Assembly: GCF_000385375.1 (NCBI RefSeq)
Contig: NZ_ARVV01000001.1
Coordinates: 248,001 to 312,000, forward strand
DNA: 64,000 nt
Origin: Methyloversatilis discipulorum
GTDB lineage: Bacteria > Pseudomonadota > Gammaproteobacteria > Burkholderiales > Rhodocyclaceae
Direction of reading: 5' to 3'
Part shown: piece after piece, positions 34,682 through 48,791 of the stretch
Layout: every line of letters begins with the position of its first letter
Numbering within the stretch: the stretch's first letter is position 1
Made by a program: the position numbers and the translations under genes
Notes under the pieces: model-generated
Database searches by the model: none
Told to the model about the DNA's origin: nothing
Seen by the model: only the letters and a program-made list of their open reading frames with translations

Positions 34682-34716
34682 GAATGGGTGGAAAAGAAGT
34701 TCAAGACTTCCCATTC
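34682..34716 (-). promoter_or_regulatory. Attenuator-like hairpin in the amiE leader
   Basis: Read on the minus strand, GAAGT-CTTGA-ACTTC is followed at once by TTTT, a small intrinsic-terminator shape, nested in an outer GAATGG/CCATTC stem (34711-34716 with 34682-34687). It ends about 18 bases before the amiE ATG. AmiE in P. aeruginosa is controlled by leader antitermination, which makes this placement suggestive; no antiterminator gene is seen here. Confidence 0.35.
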
Positions 34717-34809
34717 TGCGAATGCGGCCGGCGCGGCCAATACGGTGAACGACGTATCGGCCAGCCGGAACTCTCAAGAAAACGCTGGGCCGTTCCCGAG
34801 CTTTCTCGA

Positions 34810-34823
34810 CCCCCCTCGGGGGG
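34810..34823. terminator. C6/G6 hairpin between sulP and amiE
   Basis: CCCCCC-TC-GGGGGG, 30 bases after the sulP stop (sulP reads leftward) and upstream of amiE. A likely end of the sulP transcript; no T-run on the minus strand. Confidence 0.4.
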
Positions 34824-34852
34824 CCTGACGCGAAGCGGCAGGTCTGGGGGGC

Positions 34853-36544
34853 TCAGGTGTAGCTGACGGCTGGCGTTGTCGGGCGCACTGCCTGCGCGCG
34901 CAGCAGGGCGTCCGTCAGATTGCCGGCGATGTTGTCCTCCCCCAGACGCGCGGCAAAGCCGGAGCGGCGGATCAGCGAGGCAGGCTGGTCGTTCAGGTCG
35001 CACAGGATGAGCGTGGCGCCGCGCCGCGCGAGGTTGCGCTGCAGCGTCTGCAGGATGTCGAGGCCGGTGGTGTCGATGCTGATCACCTTTTCCAGGTCGA
35101 GGATGACTGCGTCCGGATGGCCGTCCTGCATCAGCAGCAGGTTCTCCAGCTTGTTGGCGGCGCCGAAGAACAGCGAACCGGTCAGCCGGTAGGCCAGGAT
35201 GCGCGGCGTGCCGTCGGCGCGCGCGAGTGCTTCGATGCCGTAGTGCTCTTCCAGCGGCAGGCGATCGATGCGCGTCAGGTCGGACATGCGGTAGATGAAG
35301 AACAGGCTGGCCAGCACCATGCCCAGTTCCACCGCCAGGGTCAGGTCGAACACCACGGTGACGAAGAAGGTGGCGAGCAGGATGGTGCGGTAGGGCGCCG
35401 AATAGCGGCGCAGCTCCGACGGTGCGAAGGCGTGCCACTCACCCATGTTGATCGACACGACGACGACGATGGCCGACAGCGTCGCCAGCGGGATGTGCGC
35501 GGCCAGCGGTGCGGCTGCCAGCACGATGGCGAGCAGCACGCCGGCGTGCAGCATGCCGGCCACCGGGGTGCGGCCGCCGGTACGCACATTGGTGGCGGTG
35601 CGGGCGATGGCGCCGGTGGCCGCGAAGCCGCCGAACAGCGGTGCGGCGACATTGGCGATGCCCTGCGCCATCAGTTCCTGGTTCGGGTCGTGCCGGTCGT
35701 CGATCTGGCTGTCCGCCACGCGCGCCGACAGCAGCGACTCGATGGCGCCGAGCAGCGCGATCGCCAGCGCCGGTGCGATCAGTTTACCGAGCAGGCCGAG
35801 CGACAGTGCCGGCAGGCCGACGTCCGGCAGTTCGCGCGGAATGCCGCCGAAGCGGCTGCCTATGGTGTCGACCGGAAGCTGCAGCAGCGCGTTGGCTGCG
35901 GTGGCGATCAGCAGTACCGCCAGCGGTCCGGGCAGCCGGCGCATCCAGGCGATGTCCTTCGCCACGCGGTTCCAGCCCAGCAGCACGGCCAGTGAGGCGA
36001 GCGACAGCGACAGCGTCGGCAGGTCCAGCGTCGGCAGCGCGTCGAACAGCGCGCGCATCTTGCCGAAGAACTCGCCCGGCAGCGCGTCGATCTTCAGCCC
36101 GAGGAAATCCTTGATCTGCGAAATGAAGATGACGACGGCAATGCCGTTGGTGAAGCCGATCACCACCGACAGCGGGATGAAGCGGATCATGCTGCCGAGC
36201 CGGAAGGCGCCCATGGCCAGCAGCATGACGCCGGACATCATCGTTGCGATCAGCAGGTTCTGCACGCCGTAGTCGGCGACGATGGCGTAGATGATGGGAA
36301 TGAAGGCGCCGGTCGGGCCGCCGATCTGCACCCGTGATCCGCCGAGCGCGGAAATCAGGAAGCCGGCGACGATGGCGGTCCAGATGCCGGCGGTCGGCGA
36401 CATGCCGCTGGCGATGGCGAAGGCCATGGCCAGCGGCAGCGCCAGTACGCCGACGGTCAGGCCGGCCGACAGGTCGCCGGAAAACCGGCCGCGGTCATAG
36501 CCGGGCAGCGTGTCGAGAAGCTTGGGTCGGAAGCTGAAGTTCAT
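34853..36544 (-). CDS. SulP family anion transporter with STAS domain
   Basis: 563 residues. About 11-12 membrane helices fill residues 25-430; conserved blocks are GVLALPLAMAFAIASGMSPTAGIWTAIVAGF, GSRVQIGGPTGAFIPI and NPNQELMAQGIANV-like DPNQELMAQG. The C-terminal cytoplasmic STAS domain (about 445-550) contains VILDLEKVISIDTTGLDIL. SulP proteins move sulfate, bicarbonate or dicarboxylates with Na+ or H+; the substrate cannot be read from sequence. The ribosome-binding site GGAG is 5 bases before the ATG and is buried in an inverted repeat (see leader feature). Confidence 0.9.
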   Translation of the reverse strand: MNFSFRPKLLDTLPGYDRGRFSGDLSAGLTVGVLALPLAMAFAIASGMSPTAGIWTAIVAGFLISALGGSRVQIGGPTGAFIPIIYAIVADYGVQNLLIATMMSGVMLLAMGAFRLGSMIRFIPLSVVIGFTNGIAVVIFISQIKDFLGLKIDALPGEFFGKMRALFDALPTLDLPTLSLSLASLAVLLGWNRVAKDIAWMRRLPGPLAVLLIATAANALLQLPVDTIGSRFGGIPRELPDVGLPALSLGLLGKLIAPALAIALLGAIESLLSARVADSQIDDRHDPNQELMAQGIANVAAPLFGGFAATGAIARTATNVRTGGRTPVAGMLHAGVLLAIVLAAAPLAAHIPLATLSAIVVVVSINMGEWHAFAPSELRRYSAPYRTILLATFFVTVVFDLTLAVELGMVLASLFFIYRMSDLTRIDRLPLEEHYGIEALARADGTPRILAYRLTGSLFFGAANKLENLLLMQDGHPDAVILDLEKVISIDTTGLDILQTLQRNLARRGATLILCDLNDQPASLIRRSGFAARLGEDNIAGNLTDALLRAQAVRPTTPAVSYT

Positions 36545-36547
36545 GGT

Positions 36548-36675
36548 GTCTCCGCAGTGAGAAGTGGCGCGAAACGCGTCGCATGAGGCGGTGCGGAGAC
36601 GGGTGCCCGTGGCCGGTGTGGCGCAGCACGACCCAGCGCTTGGTCGGGGTCAGCGGCATGGTGGACGGCCACGGG
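36548..36675 (-). promoter_or_regulatory. Structured sulP leader that can sequester the ribosome-binding site
   Basis: On the minus strand an outer stem CCCGTGGCCG/CGGCCACGGG (36666-36675 with 36606-36615, 10 bp perfect) is followed 5 bases later by GTCTCCGCA/TGCGGAGAC (36592-36600 with 36548-36556, 9 bp perfect). The 3' arm of the second stem contains the GGAG of sulP and ends 3 bases before the ATG. Smaller stems occur inside both loops (CGACC/GGTCG; CGCG-TTT-CGCG). This is the layout of a translational switch; no known riboswitch class was recognised. Confidence 0.45.
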
Positions 36676-36723
36676 TGTTCATGCCGGCATTGTGTTCGCG
36701 GCCGGCGCCGCGTGTCCAGCGCC

Positions 36724-37539
36724 TCAGCGGCGACGGCGCAGCCGGGCTGCGATCAGGCCGAGGCCGGCTGCCAGCGTCGCCCAGGCGGAAGGCTCCGGCA
36801 CCGCGGCCACGGCGGCGGTCTGGGCCGCCCAGTAGGACGGCAGCGTGTCCCACGGGTTGCTGATGTCGTCGTCGGTGACATAGACGTGGCCGACGTTCAT
36901 TGCGCGCGCGCGGGCGATCACCGCCTGCATCGCGGCGGCGTCCGGCACTTCGTAGACCAGGTGGGCGAAGCGGTTGGCGTCCTGCGACTGTGTCCAGGCG
37001 TCCGCTTCGTAGCCAGCGTATTCGGCGGCCGGGCTTTCGAAGGTGACCAGCACGTCGGCGGTTGCGAGGTAGTCCGGAGCGGTCTGCGTGCCCGGATTGC
37101 CGACGATGAAGCCGCTGCCATCGAGCCCGCGGATGTAGTCGTGCAGCGACTGGTAGTAGCCGAGGTGGGCCGTGTCGTTCGACATTTCGTCGATGAAGAT
37201 GCCGTCGACGCCATACAGCGTGTAGTAGCGGTCGATCTCCGCGCGCACCGTGGCGGCGCTGCGCATGCCGTAGCTGGTATGCACGTAGCCGATCACGCGA
37301 CCACCGGCAGCCTGCAGGCTGCCCACCACGGCGGTGTAGTTCGTGTCGAGCGTGCTGCCCGGCCCGCTGTCCGGATTCAGGATGGCGGTGATGCCCACCC
37401 CGGGCGCAGAGTCGGTCAGGGATTGCCAGTAGCTGGCGCCATCGTCGGCCGGATAGAAGTAGGCGGGAACCAGCAGTTCGAGGGCATGCGCGGCAGGCAT
37501 GAACAGGGCGAGCAGAGCGGTGGCGACAGCGGATTTCAC
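36724..37539 (-). CDS. Exported spherulation-specific family 4-like protein with PEP-CTERM sorting signal
   Basis: 271 residues: signal peptide about 1-19 (ends PAAHA), a TIM-barrel-like spherulin-4 domain (LLVPAYFYPADDGASYW, AILNPDSGPGS, GRVIGYVHTSYG, VDGIFIDEMSND, GFIVGNPGT), then a classical PEP-CTERM tail: VPEPSAW, a hydrophobic helix and the basic end ARLRRRR. The tail directs exosortase-dependent processing to the cell surface or EPS matrix. The domain resembles glycosidases acting on polysaccharides, but its activity here is unproven. It stands alone between sulP and the GntR gene. Confidence 0.87.
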   Translation of the reverse strand: MKSAVATALLALFMPAAHALELLVPAYFYPADDGASYWQSLTDSAPGVGITAILNPDSGPGSTLDTNYTAVVGSLQAAGGRVIGYVHTSYGMRSAATVRAEIDRYYTLYGVDGIFIDEMSNDTAHLGYYQSLHDYIRGLDGSGFIVGNPGTQTAPDYLATADVLVTFESPAAEYAGYEADAWTQSQDANRFAHLVYEVPDAAAMQAVIARARAMNVGHVYVTDDDISNPWDTLPSYWAAQTAAVAAVPEPSAWATLAAGLGLIAARLRRRR

Positions 37540-37715
37540 GGCGACTCCCGGAGAAGGTCAAGGCGGACGCATCCTGCGCCGGCGCTGACGAGGAAGCAAT
37601 CGCCTTTACGGCCGGCGCTGCTGCGACTGTAGGGACGGTCCGCTGGCTGCGACGCGCCCTTGCGACAGCTGGGCTTTTCTATACGCCCCGGTCGGAGTCG
37701 AACCTTCTGCTGATG

Positions 37716-38381
37716 TCAGCTGCTCAGCGCCCTGCGGCTGCTTTCGATGTGTTCCTGCATCGCGCGGCGGGCGGCCTCGGAATCGTGTGCCTGCAGCGCG
37801 GCGAGCAGCACGCGGTGCTCTTCCAGCGACGCGACGAGGCGCCCTTCGAGGTAGAGCGAGTCGTGCCGCTGCAGCTTCAGCACCGCGCGCAGTTCGTCGA
37901 TCATCTGCGCCATGCGGCGGTTGCCGGCGATGTGGTGGATGAGCAGGTGGAAGCGCTGGTTGGCGTCGAAAAAGCGGTCGATGTCGCGCGCCGCCGCGCT
38001 GTCTTCGAGCGCCTGGTGCAGCGCAGCCAGCTCGGCCAGGTCGGCGTCGGACGCGCGGCGGGCGGCGCCGGCGGCGCATTCGCCTTCCAGCAGCGCCATG
38101 ATGGGATAGATCTCTTCCAGGTCGCCGCCGCTGATCTGCGCGACGTAGCAGCCGCGGCGCGGCTTCAGCACCACCATGCCCTCGGTGGCGAGCACCTTCA
38201 GCGCTTCGCGCAGCGGCGTGCGCGAAATGCCGTACTGGGTGGCGAGCGCCTGTTCGTCTATCCACTCGCCGGGCGCCATCGCGTGGCTCTGGATCAGCCG
38301 GCGCAGACGGTCCGCGACCTCTATATATAGAGCGCGCGGAGCGATTGCTTCGGCGGCGGGGTTCAGGGTTTCACTGTTCAT
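37716..38381 (-). CDS. GntR family regulator, FadR subfamily (FCD domain)
   Basis: 221 residues. The winged helix (about 17-80) reads YIEVADRLRRLIQS..PGEWIDEQALATQYGISRTPLREALKVLATEGMVVLKPRRGCYVA; the FCD ligand domain (about 90-215) contains the metal/ligand histidines in DANQRFHLLIHHIAGN and LEEHRVLLAAL. FCD regulators sense small organic acids. It is divergent from the methylmalonyl-CoA mutase operon across a 208-base gap that holds a promoter with an embedded palindrome, so control of propionate/methylmalonyl metabolism is the natural inference. ATG 38381 fits family N-termini better than a longer upstream reading. Confidence 0.9.
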   Translation of the reverse strand: MNSETLNPAAEAIAPRALYIEVADRLRRLIQSHAMAPGEWIDEQALATQYGISRTPLREALKVLATEGMVVLKPRRGCYVAQISGGDLEEIYPIMALLEGECAAGAARRASDADLAELAALHQALEDSAAARDIDRFFDANQRFHLLIHHIAGNRRMAQMIDELRAVLKLQRHDSLYLEGRLVASLEEHRVLLAALQAHDSEAARRAMQEHIESSRRALSS

Positions 38382-38480
38382 GTGTGTTTCGAGTCTGGCG
38401 CGGAGGTAGGGCGAAAAAGCCGGTTGCAGCCGGACGCCAGAGATCGTCACCGGCTGCGTTTTCTGCAACGCAACATCCGC

Positions 38481-38510
38481 TTGCATTCATAATTATGGAT
38501 AAAGTATTCT
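38481..38510 (+). promoter_or_regulatory. Sigma-70-type promoter with palindromic operator ahead of the mutase operon
   Basis: TTGCAT (38481-38486), 18-base spacer, TATTCT (38505-38510). The spacer contains the palindrome CATAATTATG (38488-38497), the only AT-rich symmetrical site in the divergent region. A bound GntR-type dimer here would block polymerase. Predicted leader of about 70 bases before the ATG at 38590. Confidence 0.5.
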
Positions 38511-38589
38511 CCGTTGCGCGCTGAGTCAAGCCGGTATCCGACCGATGCCGTGCCGGCAGCGCCGACCCGCAATCCGCAAGGACAGAACC

Positions 38590-40739
<2,150 letters not shown>

Positions 40740-40743
<4 letters not shown>

Positions 40744-41714
40744 TCGACGCCTCCGATCAGTCCCTGATCGATGGCGTTCTGGGTGGTCAGCGCCGTGCGC
40801 TCGCCAAGACCATCACGCTGATCGAATCGACGCGCGACGATCACCAGCTGCGCGCCGGCGAGGTGCTGCGCGCGCTGCTGCCGCGCACCGGCCGCTCGAT
40901 ACGCGTCGGCGTTTCCGGCGTGCCCGGCGTCGGCAAATCCACCTTCATCGAGGCGCTCGGTCTGGCGCTGATCGCGCGCGGCCACAAGGTGGCGGTGCTG
41001 GCGATCGATCCGTCGTCGACGGTCACCGGCGGTTCCATCCTCGGCGACAAGACGCGCATGGAGCACCTGACGCAGAGCCTGGACGCCTTCATCCGTCCGT
41101 CACCGTCGGCCGGCAGTCTGGGCGGTGTCGCGGCGCGCACGCGCGAAGCCATGCTGGTGTGCGAGGCGGCCGGCTTCGACGTGGTCATCGTCGAAACCGT
41201 CGGTGTCGGCCAGTCGGAAACTGCGGTGGCCGGCATGACCGACGTGTTCGTGCTGCTGCAGCTGCCGAACGCTGGCGACGACCTGCAGGCGATCAAGAAA
41301 GGCATCGTCGAACTGGCCGATGTGGTCGTGTTCAACAAGGCCGACCTCGACGAAACCGCGGCCGAACGCGCGATGCAGCAGATGAAGGGCGCATTGCATC
41401 TGCTGCGCGCGGCCTCGCCCGACTGGACGGTGCCGGTGCTCAAGGTGTCGGCGGCGAAGCACGCCGGGCTGGACGAGTTCTGGTCGGCCATCCTGCGCTA
41501 CCGCGATGCCATGCAGGCCAGCGGCGCCTGGGAGGCGCGGCGCAGCCGGCAGGCGCTGGACTGGATGTGGGCGCTGGTCGACCAGGGTCTGCGCCATCGT
41601 TTCGAACACCACCCGGCGGTGCGTGCCGCGCTGCCGGACATCCGCGCGGCGGTCGCCGCCGGCACCCTGCCTGCATCGGCGGCCGCGCTGCGCCTGCTGC
41701 AGGCGATGGACTGA
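40740..41714 (+). CDS. meaB: MeaB/ArgK-type GTPase chaperone of methylmalonyl-CoA mutase
   Basis: 324 residues from a GTG start. G1/Walker [10 protein letters not shown] at 60-68, the switch region [29 protein letters not shown] (G3) and FNKADL (G4). MeaB loads adenosylcobalamin into the mutase and protects it from inactivation. Coupled to the mutase gene by a GTGA overlap, which is the usual arrangement; pccB follows after 18 bases. Confidence 0.96.
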
Positions 41715-41732
41715 ATTCACGGAGGACTGACG

Positions 41733-43265
<1,533 letters not shown>

Positions 43266-43287
43266 TGGTGCGGAAGGAAGGTTGAAC

Positions 43288-43333
43288 ATGATTATGAAAA
43301 TGTTGGTCGCACAAGTCGCCGCGGAGACCCGCC

Positions 43334-43341
<8 letters not shown>
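43288..43341 (+). CDS. Possible 17-codon leader peptide overlapping the pccA start
   Basis: An ATG with a strong GGAAGGAAGG ribosome-binding site at 6-base spacing opens a 17-residue frame (MIMKMLVAQVAAETRHV) whose stop overlaps the first codons of pccA by 8 bases. It could couple pccA translation to pccB. pccA also has its own GGAG, so this may simply be spacer sequence. Confidence 0.25.
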
Positions 43342-45337
<1,996 letters not shown>

Positions 45338-45344
45338 GTGCGTT

Positions 45345-45363
45345 GTGCGGGCCGGCCCCGCAC
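45345..45363 (+). terminator. Hairpin after pccA
   Basis: GTGCGGG-CCGGC-CCCGCAC, a perfect 7-bp stem with a 5-base loop, 8 bases after the pccA stop. Probable terminator of the operon although no T-run follows. Confidence 0.55.
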
Positions 45364-45485
45364 GCGACTCAAGCAATTTCGTGTTCACGTCGTTAAGCTG
45401 TCCGGATTCCTCTCCGGCGAGCTTGCAATGAACGTGTCCCCTGTCCGCAGTGCCACCTCAGTCCGCATACGGGGAGCGTACTGAC

Positions 45486-45869
45486 ATGGGGGCCCGCATC
45501 GCGGTGATCGAGGATCAGCCGGAAATCCGCCAGCTCATCCGCATGACCCTGGAGTTCGGCGATTTCGAACTGAGCGAGGCCGAAAACGCCGACATCGGCT
45601 GGAGCAAGATCCAGCAGCACACGCCTGATCTGGTGCTGCTCGACGTGATGATGCCGGGCTCGATGGACGGGCTGGAAATGTGCCGGCGTCTGCGTGCGCA
45701 GCCGGCGACGGCGCAGGTGCCGGTCATCCTGCTGACCGCGCGCGGCCAGCAGCGGGACATCGAGGCCGGCCGTGAGGCGGGGGCCGACACCTATCTGACC
45801 AAGCCATTCAGCCCGATGGAACTGCTCGACCGGATCGCTGCGCTGCTCGGAGGCTCGTCGGCGCGATGA
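45486..45869 (+). CDS. Single-domain response regulator (receiver only)
   Basis: 127 residues, a CheY-like receiver: acidic pocket Glu9-Asp10, phospho-acceptor Asp53 in LVLLDVMMPG, Thr84 in ILLTARG and Lys106 in LTKPFSP. No output domain. Its stop overlaps the start of a large histidine kinase (ATGA), so the two almost certainly work together, either as a phosphate relay or with the receiver acting on another protein. GGGGAG lies about 10 bases upstream of the ATG. Confidence 0.92.
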   Translation: MGARIAVIEDQPEIRQLIRMTLEFGDFELSEAENADIGWSKIQQHTPDLVLLDVMMPGSMDGLEMCRRLRAQPATAQVPVILLTARGQQRDIEAGREAGADTYLTKPFSPMELLDRIAALLGGSSAR

Positions 45870-48754
45870 AGGGTGACGGGCCGCAGGCCCGGAGCGCGAC
45901 GATGGCAACGACCGACGCCAGCCTGCGCCACCGGCTGAACATTCCCGACTGGCTGGCCTGGCTGGCGCTGTCGCTCGGCCTGCTGGTGACCGCCGCGGTG
46001 AGTACGCTGCTGTGGGACCGTCTGAACGCCGCCACCGCGCAGCGCTTCGACAGCGAGGTCGACAAGGTGGTCGCCCAGCTGCGCCGGCGCATGGTCGCGC
46101 ACGAGGAGATTCTGCGCGGCGCGGCCGGCCTGGTCCGCGCGAGCCGCGAGGTCACGCGCGACGAATGGCACGATTACGTCAATGAGCTCAATCTGGAGCG
46201 CAACTACCCGGGCATCCTCGGCGTCGGCCTGACGGTGCGTGTACCCGCGGCCGACAAGGCGTCACATGAGGCGGCGATCCGCCGGCAGATGCCCGATTAC
46301 GCGATCAAGCCCGACACGCCGCGCGCCGAGTATCACAGCATCCTCTTCCTCGCGCCGTTGAACGAGCGCAACCGCAGGGCGATCGGCTTCGACATGAATT
46401 CGGAGCCGATACGGTCGGCGGCGATGAGCCGCGCGCGGGACATCGGTGACGTCGCGCTGTCGGGGCGCGTCGTTCTGGTGCAGGAGGGCAAGGACGGTGT
46501 GCAGCCGGGCTTCCTGCTGTACTACCCGGTGTATGCGCGCGGCGTCGCAGTCGATACCGTCGAGGCGCGCCGGCGCGCGCTGATCGGCTACGCCTACAGC
46601 CCCTATCGCGCGCACGATCTGTTCGGCAGTGCGCTGCGTGGCTACGCAGACCACGTGGTCGTCGCCATCCACGATGGCCGCAGCCTGGACGCGGCGACGC
46701 TGCTCTACAGCAATGCAGTCGATGGCCAGAAGCTGTCCGGTCTGGAGGACGTGCGCGAGATCGAGGTCGCTGGCCATGCATGGACGGTGCGCATGCGTGC
46801 GCCGGCCGGTTTCGGCTCCGACCACCTGGTGCTGTGGCTGGTGCCGCTGATGGGCATCGCGCTGAGCGCGGTACTTTTCCATCTGCTGCGACTGCTGGCC
46901 GAGACGGCGCGGGCGCACCGCAATGCACGGGCGACAGCGCGCGAACTGGCGCTCAGCGAGACGCGGCTGTCGGCGGTGCTCGACACCGCTGCCGACGGCA
47001 TCGTCACGACCGACGAGGGCGGCATGGTGCTGACCATGAACCGCTCGGCGGCGGACATGTTCGACCGCCGGGCGGATGAGGTGATCGGCCTGCCGCTGTC
47101 TCGCCTGCTGCCGCAGTTCGACGCGGACTGGTTTGCCGCCGGGCTGCATGATGCGCAGTCGCTTACGCGCCTGACGCGACACGAGGACAGCACCGGGTTG
47201 CGTGCGGGCGTGCGGCAGTTTCCGGTGACCGTATCGGCCAGCCGCTTCGTGCACGAGGGGCGCGTCGTGCACACGCTGCTGCTGCGCGACGTGAGCGAGC
47301 AGGTGGCCGCGCAGACGCGCATGCGGCTGCACGACAGGGCGCTGGCGTCGTCGAGCGAAGCGGTGCTGATCCGCGATGTCCAGCGCACCGGTCTGCCGGT
47401 CGTCTATGTGAACGCGGCGTTCGAGCGGCTGACCGGACGCAGTGCACAGGAGGTGATCGGACGCCCGTTCTCCTACACCGCCGACGGCGACGCGGCGGAT
47501 CGTGTCGGCGACGAGATGCGTTGGGCCGTCGCCCACGCCAAGCCCTTCAGCACCACGGTCGATGTGCGGCGCGCCGACGGACGCACCCTGTGGGTGGCGC
47601 TGTCGTCCTCGCCGGTGCGCGACAACGACGGTGCGGTGACGCACTACGTCGATGTGTTCGACGACATTACCGAGCGGGTCGAGTTCGAACAGAAGCTGAT
47701 CCGCCGTACCAATCGCCTGCACACGGTTTTTTCACTGTCGCCCGACGGCTTCGTCACCTTCGATGCAGACGGCATCCTGACCAATGTGAACCCGGCCTTC
47801 GTGCGCATGACGCATATGGCGCAGAGCGAACTGCTGGGGCTGGACGCGCAGACCTTCGATCGGCGCATGGCCGGGCTGTCGGACCCGGCACACCCATGGC
47901 CGGAGCTCGCGCTCGACGGTTCGAGCGAGGAGGCGCAGCGGCTGTGGCTGCTGCGCCCGGAGCGCCGCGTGCTCGAGCGCAGTGCGCGCGTGGCACCGCA
48001 GGGGCGCTCGGAAACGGTGCTCTACTTCCGCGACATCACGCAGCAGTTCGAAGTCGACCGGATGAAGAGCGAGTTCCTGAGCACGGCGGCGCACGAACTG
48101 CGCACGCCGCTGTCGTCCATCTTCGGCTTTGCCGAACTGCTGCTGAACCGCGAATACGACGAAACGGCGCGCCGGCGCATGCACGGCATCATCCACCGGC
48201 AGTCGCGCGTGCTGGTGAACCTGATCAACGACCTGCTCGACCTCGCGCGCATCGAGGCGCGCGCCGGGCAGGATTTCCGCTACGAGGACCTGCCGGTCAA
48301 GATGCTCATCAACGCGACGCTGGAAGGCCTCGCGATGCCGGGCGACACGCACCGCGTATCGCTGGACATGCCGCAGTCGATGCCGCGCATCCGCGTCGAC
48401 CACGAGAAGATGGTGCGCGCGCTGAGCAACATCATCACCAACGCCTTCAAGTACTCCCCGGGCGGCGGCGAAGTCAGGCTGTCGGTGACCGAAGTGACGC
48501 GCAACTCGCGCCTGATGGCGGGCATTCACGTCAGCGATCAGGGTATCGGCATGACGCCGGAACAGCAGGCGCGCATCTTCGAGCGCTTCTACCGCGCTGA
48601 CCCGTCGGGCAACATTCCGGGCACCGGTCTGGGCATGTCGCTGGTCAAGGAAATCATGGACCTGCATGGCGGCGAGATCGAAATCGTCAGCGTCCCCGGC
48701 GAGGGCACGACGGTCACGCTGTGGCTGCCGGTGATGGATACCGCCACCACCTGA
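45866..48754 (+). CDS. CHASE-PAS-PAS-PAS sensor histidine kinase
   Basis: 962 residues. Transmembrane helix about 29-50, a periplasmic CHASE domain about 60-310 (NYPGILGVGLTVRV; PLNERNRRAIGFDMNSEPIRSAAM), second helix about 319-345, three PAS domains starting near 369, 491 and 618, then HisKA with His743 in AAHELRTPLSS and a HATPase domain (ITNAFKYSPGGG, DQGIGM, GTGLGMSLVKEI). CHASE domains sense extracellular small ligands. It would autophosphorylate and pass phosphate to the receiver encoded just upstream. The ligand is unknown. Confidence 0.93.
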   Translation: MKGDGPQARSATMATTDASLRHRLNIPDWLAWLALSLGLLVTAAVSTLLWDRLNAATAQRFDSEVDKVVAQLRRRMVAHEEILRGAAGLVRASREVTRDEWHDYVNELNLERNYPGILGVGLTVRVPAADKASHEAAIRRQMPDYAIKPDTPRAEYHSILFLAPLNERNRRAIGFDMNSEPIRSAAMSRARDIGDVALSGRVVLVQEGKDGVQPGFLLYYPVYARGVAVDTVEARRRALIGYAYSPYRAHDLFGSALRGYADHVVVAIHDGRSLDAATLLYSNAVDGQKLSGLEDVREIEVAGHAWTVRMRAPAGFGSDHLVLWLVPLMGIALSAVLFHLLRLLAETARAHRNARATARELALSETRLSAVLDTAADGIVTTDEGGMVLTMNRSAADMFDRRADEVIGLPLSRLLPQFDADWFAAGLHDAQSLTRLTRHEDSTGLRAGVRQFPVTVSASRFVHEGRVVHTLLLRDVSEQVAAQTRMRLHDRALASSSEAVLIRDVQRTGLPVVYVNAAFERLTGRSAQEVIGRPFSYTADGDAADRVGDEMRWAVAHAKPFSTTVDVRRADGRTLWVALSSSPVRDNDGAVTHYVDVFDDITERVEFEQKLIRRTNRLHTVFSLSPDGFVTFDADGILTNVNPAFVRMTHMAQSELLGLDAQTFDRRMAGLSDPAHPWPELALDGSSEEAQRLWLLRPERRVLERSARVAPQGRSETVLYFRDITQQFEVDRMKSEFLSTAAHELRTPLSSIFGFAELLLNREYDETARRRMHGIIHRQSRVLVNLINDLLDLARIEARAGQDFRYEDLPVKMLINATLEGLAMPGDTHRVSLDMPQSMPRIRVDHEKMVRALSNIITNAFKYSPGGGEVRLSVTEVTRNSRLMAGIHVSDQGIGMTPEQQARIFERFYRADPSGNIPGTGLGMSLVKEIMDLHGGEIEIVSVPGEGTTVTLWLPVMDTATT

Positions 48755-48791
48755 TCCGCCTATCATGTGCGTCTGCGAGGAGGGGGCGAGC

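Noticed and set aside
34721..34760. Possible sigma-54 promoter for amiE (TGGC..GCA on the minus strand)
   Set aside because: Spacing between the GG and GC elements is 11 rather than 10 bases and the rest of the consensus is poor.
37681..37703. A string resembling a tRNA T-arm on the minus strand (GGTTCGACTCC) just after the GntR gene
   Set aside because: The flanking five-base arms do not pair properly (two mismatches), and no acceptor, D or anticodon arm could be found; at most a chance match or tRNA scrap.
45428..45484. 18-codon frame ending just before the receiver gene
   Set aside because: No good ribosome-binding site and no recognisable peptide; most likely spacer sequence.
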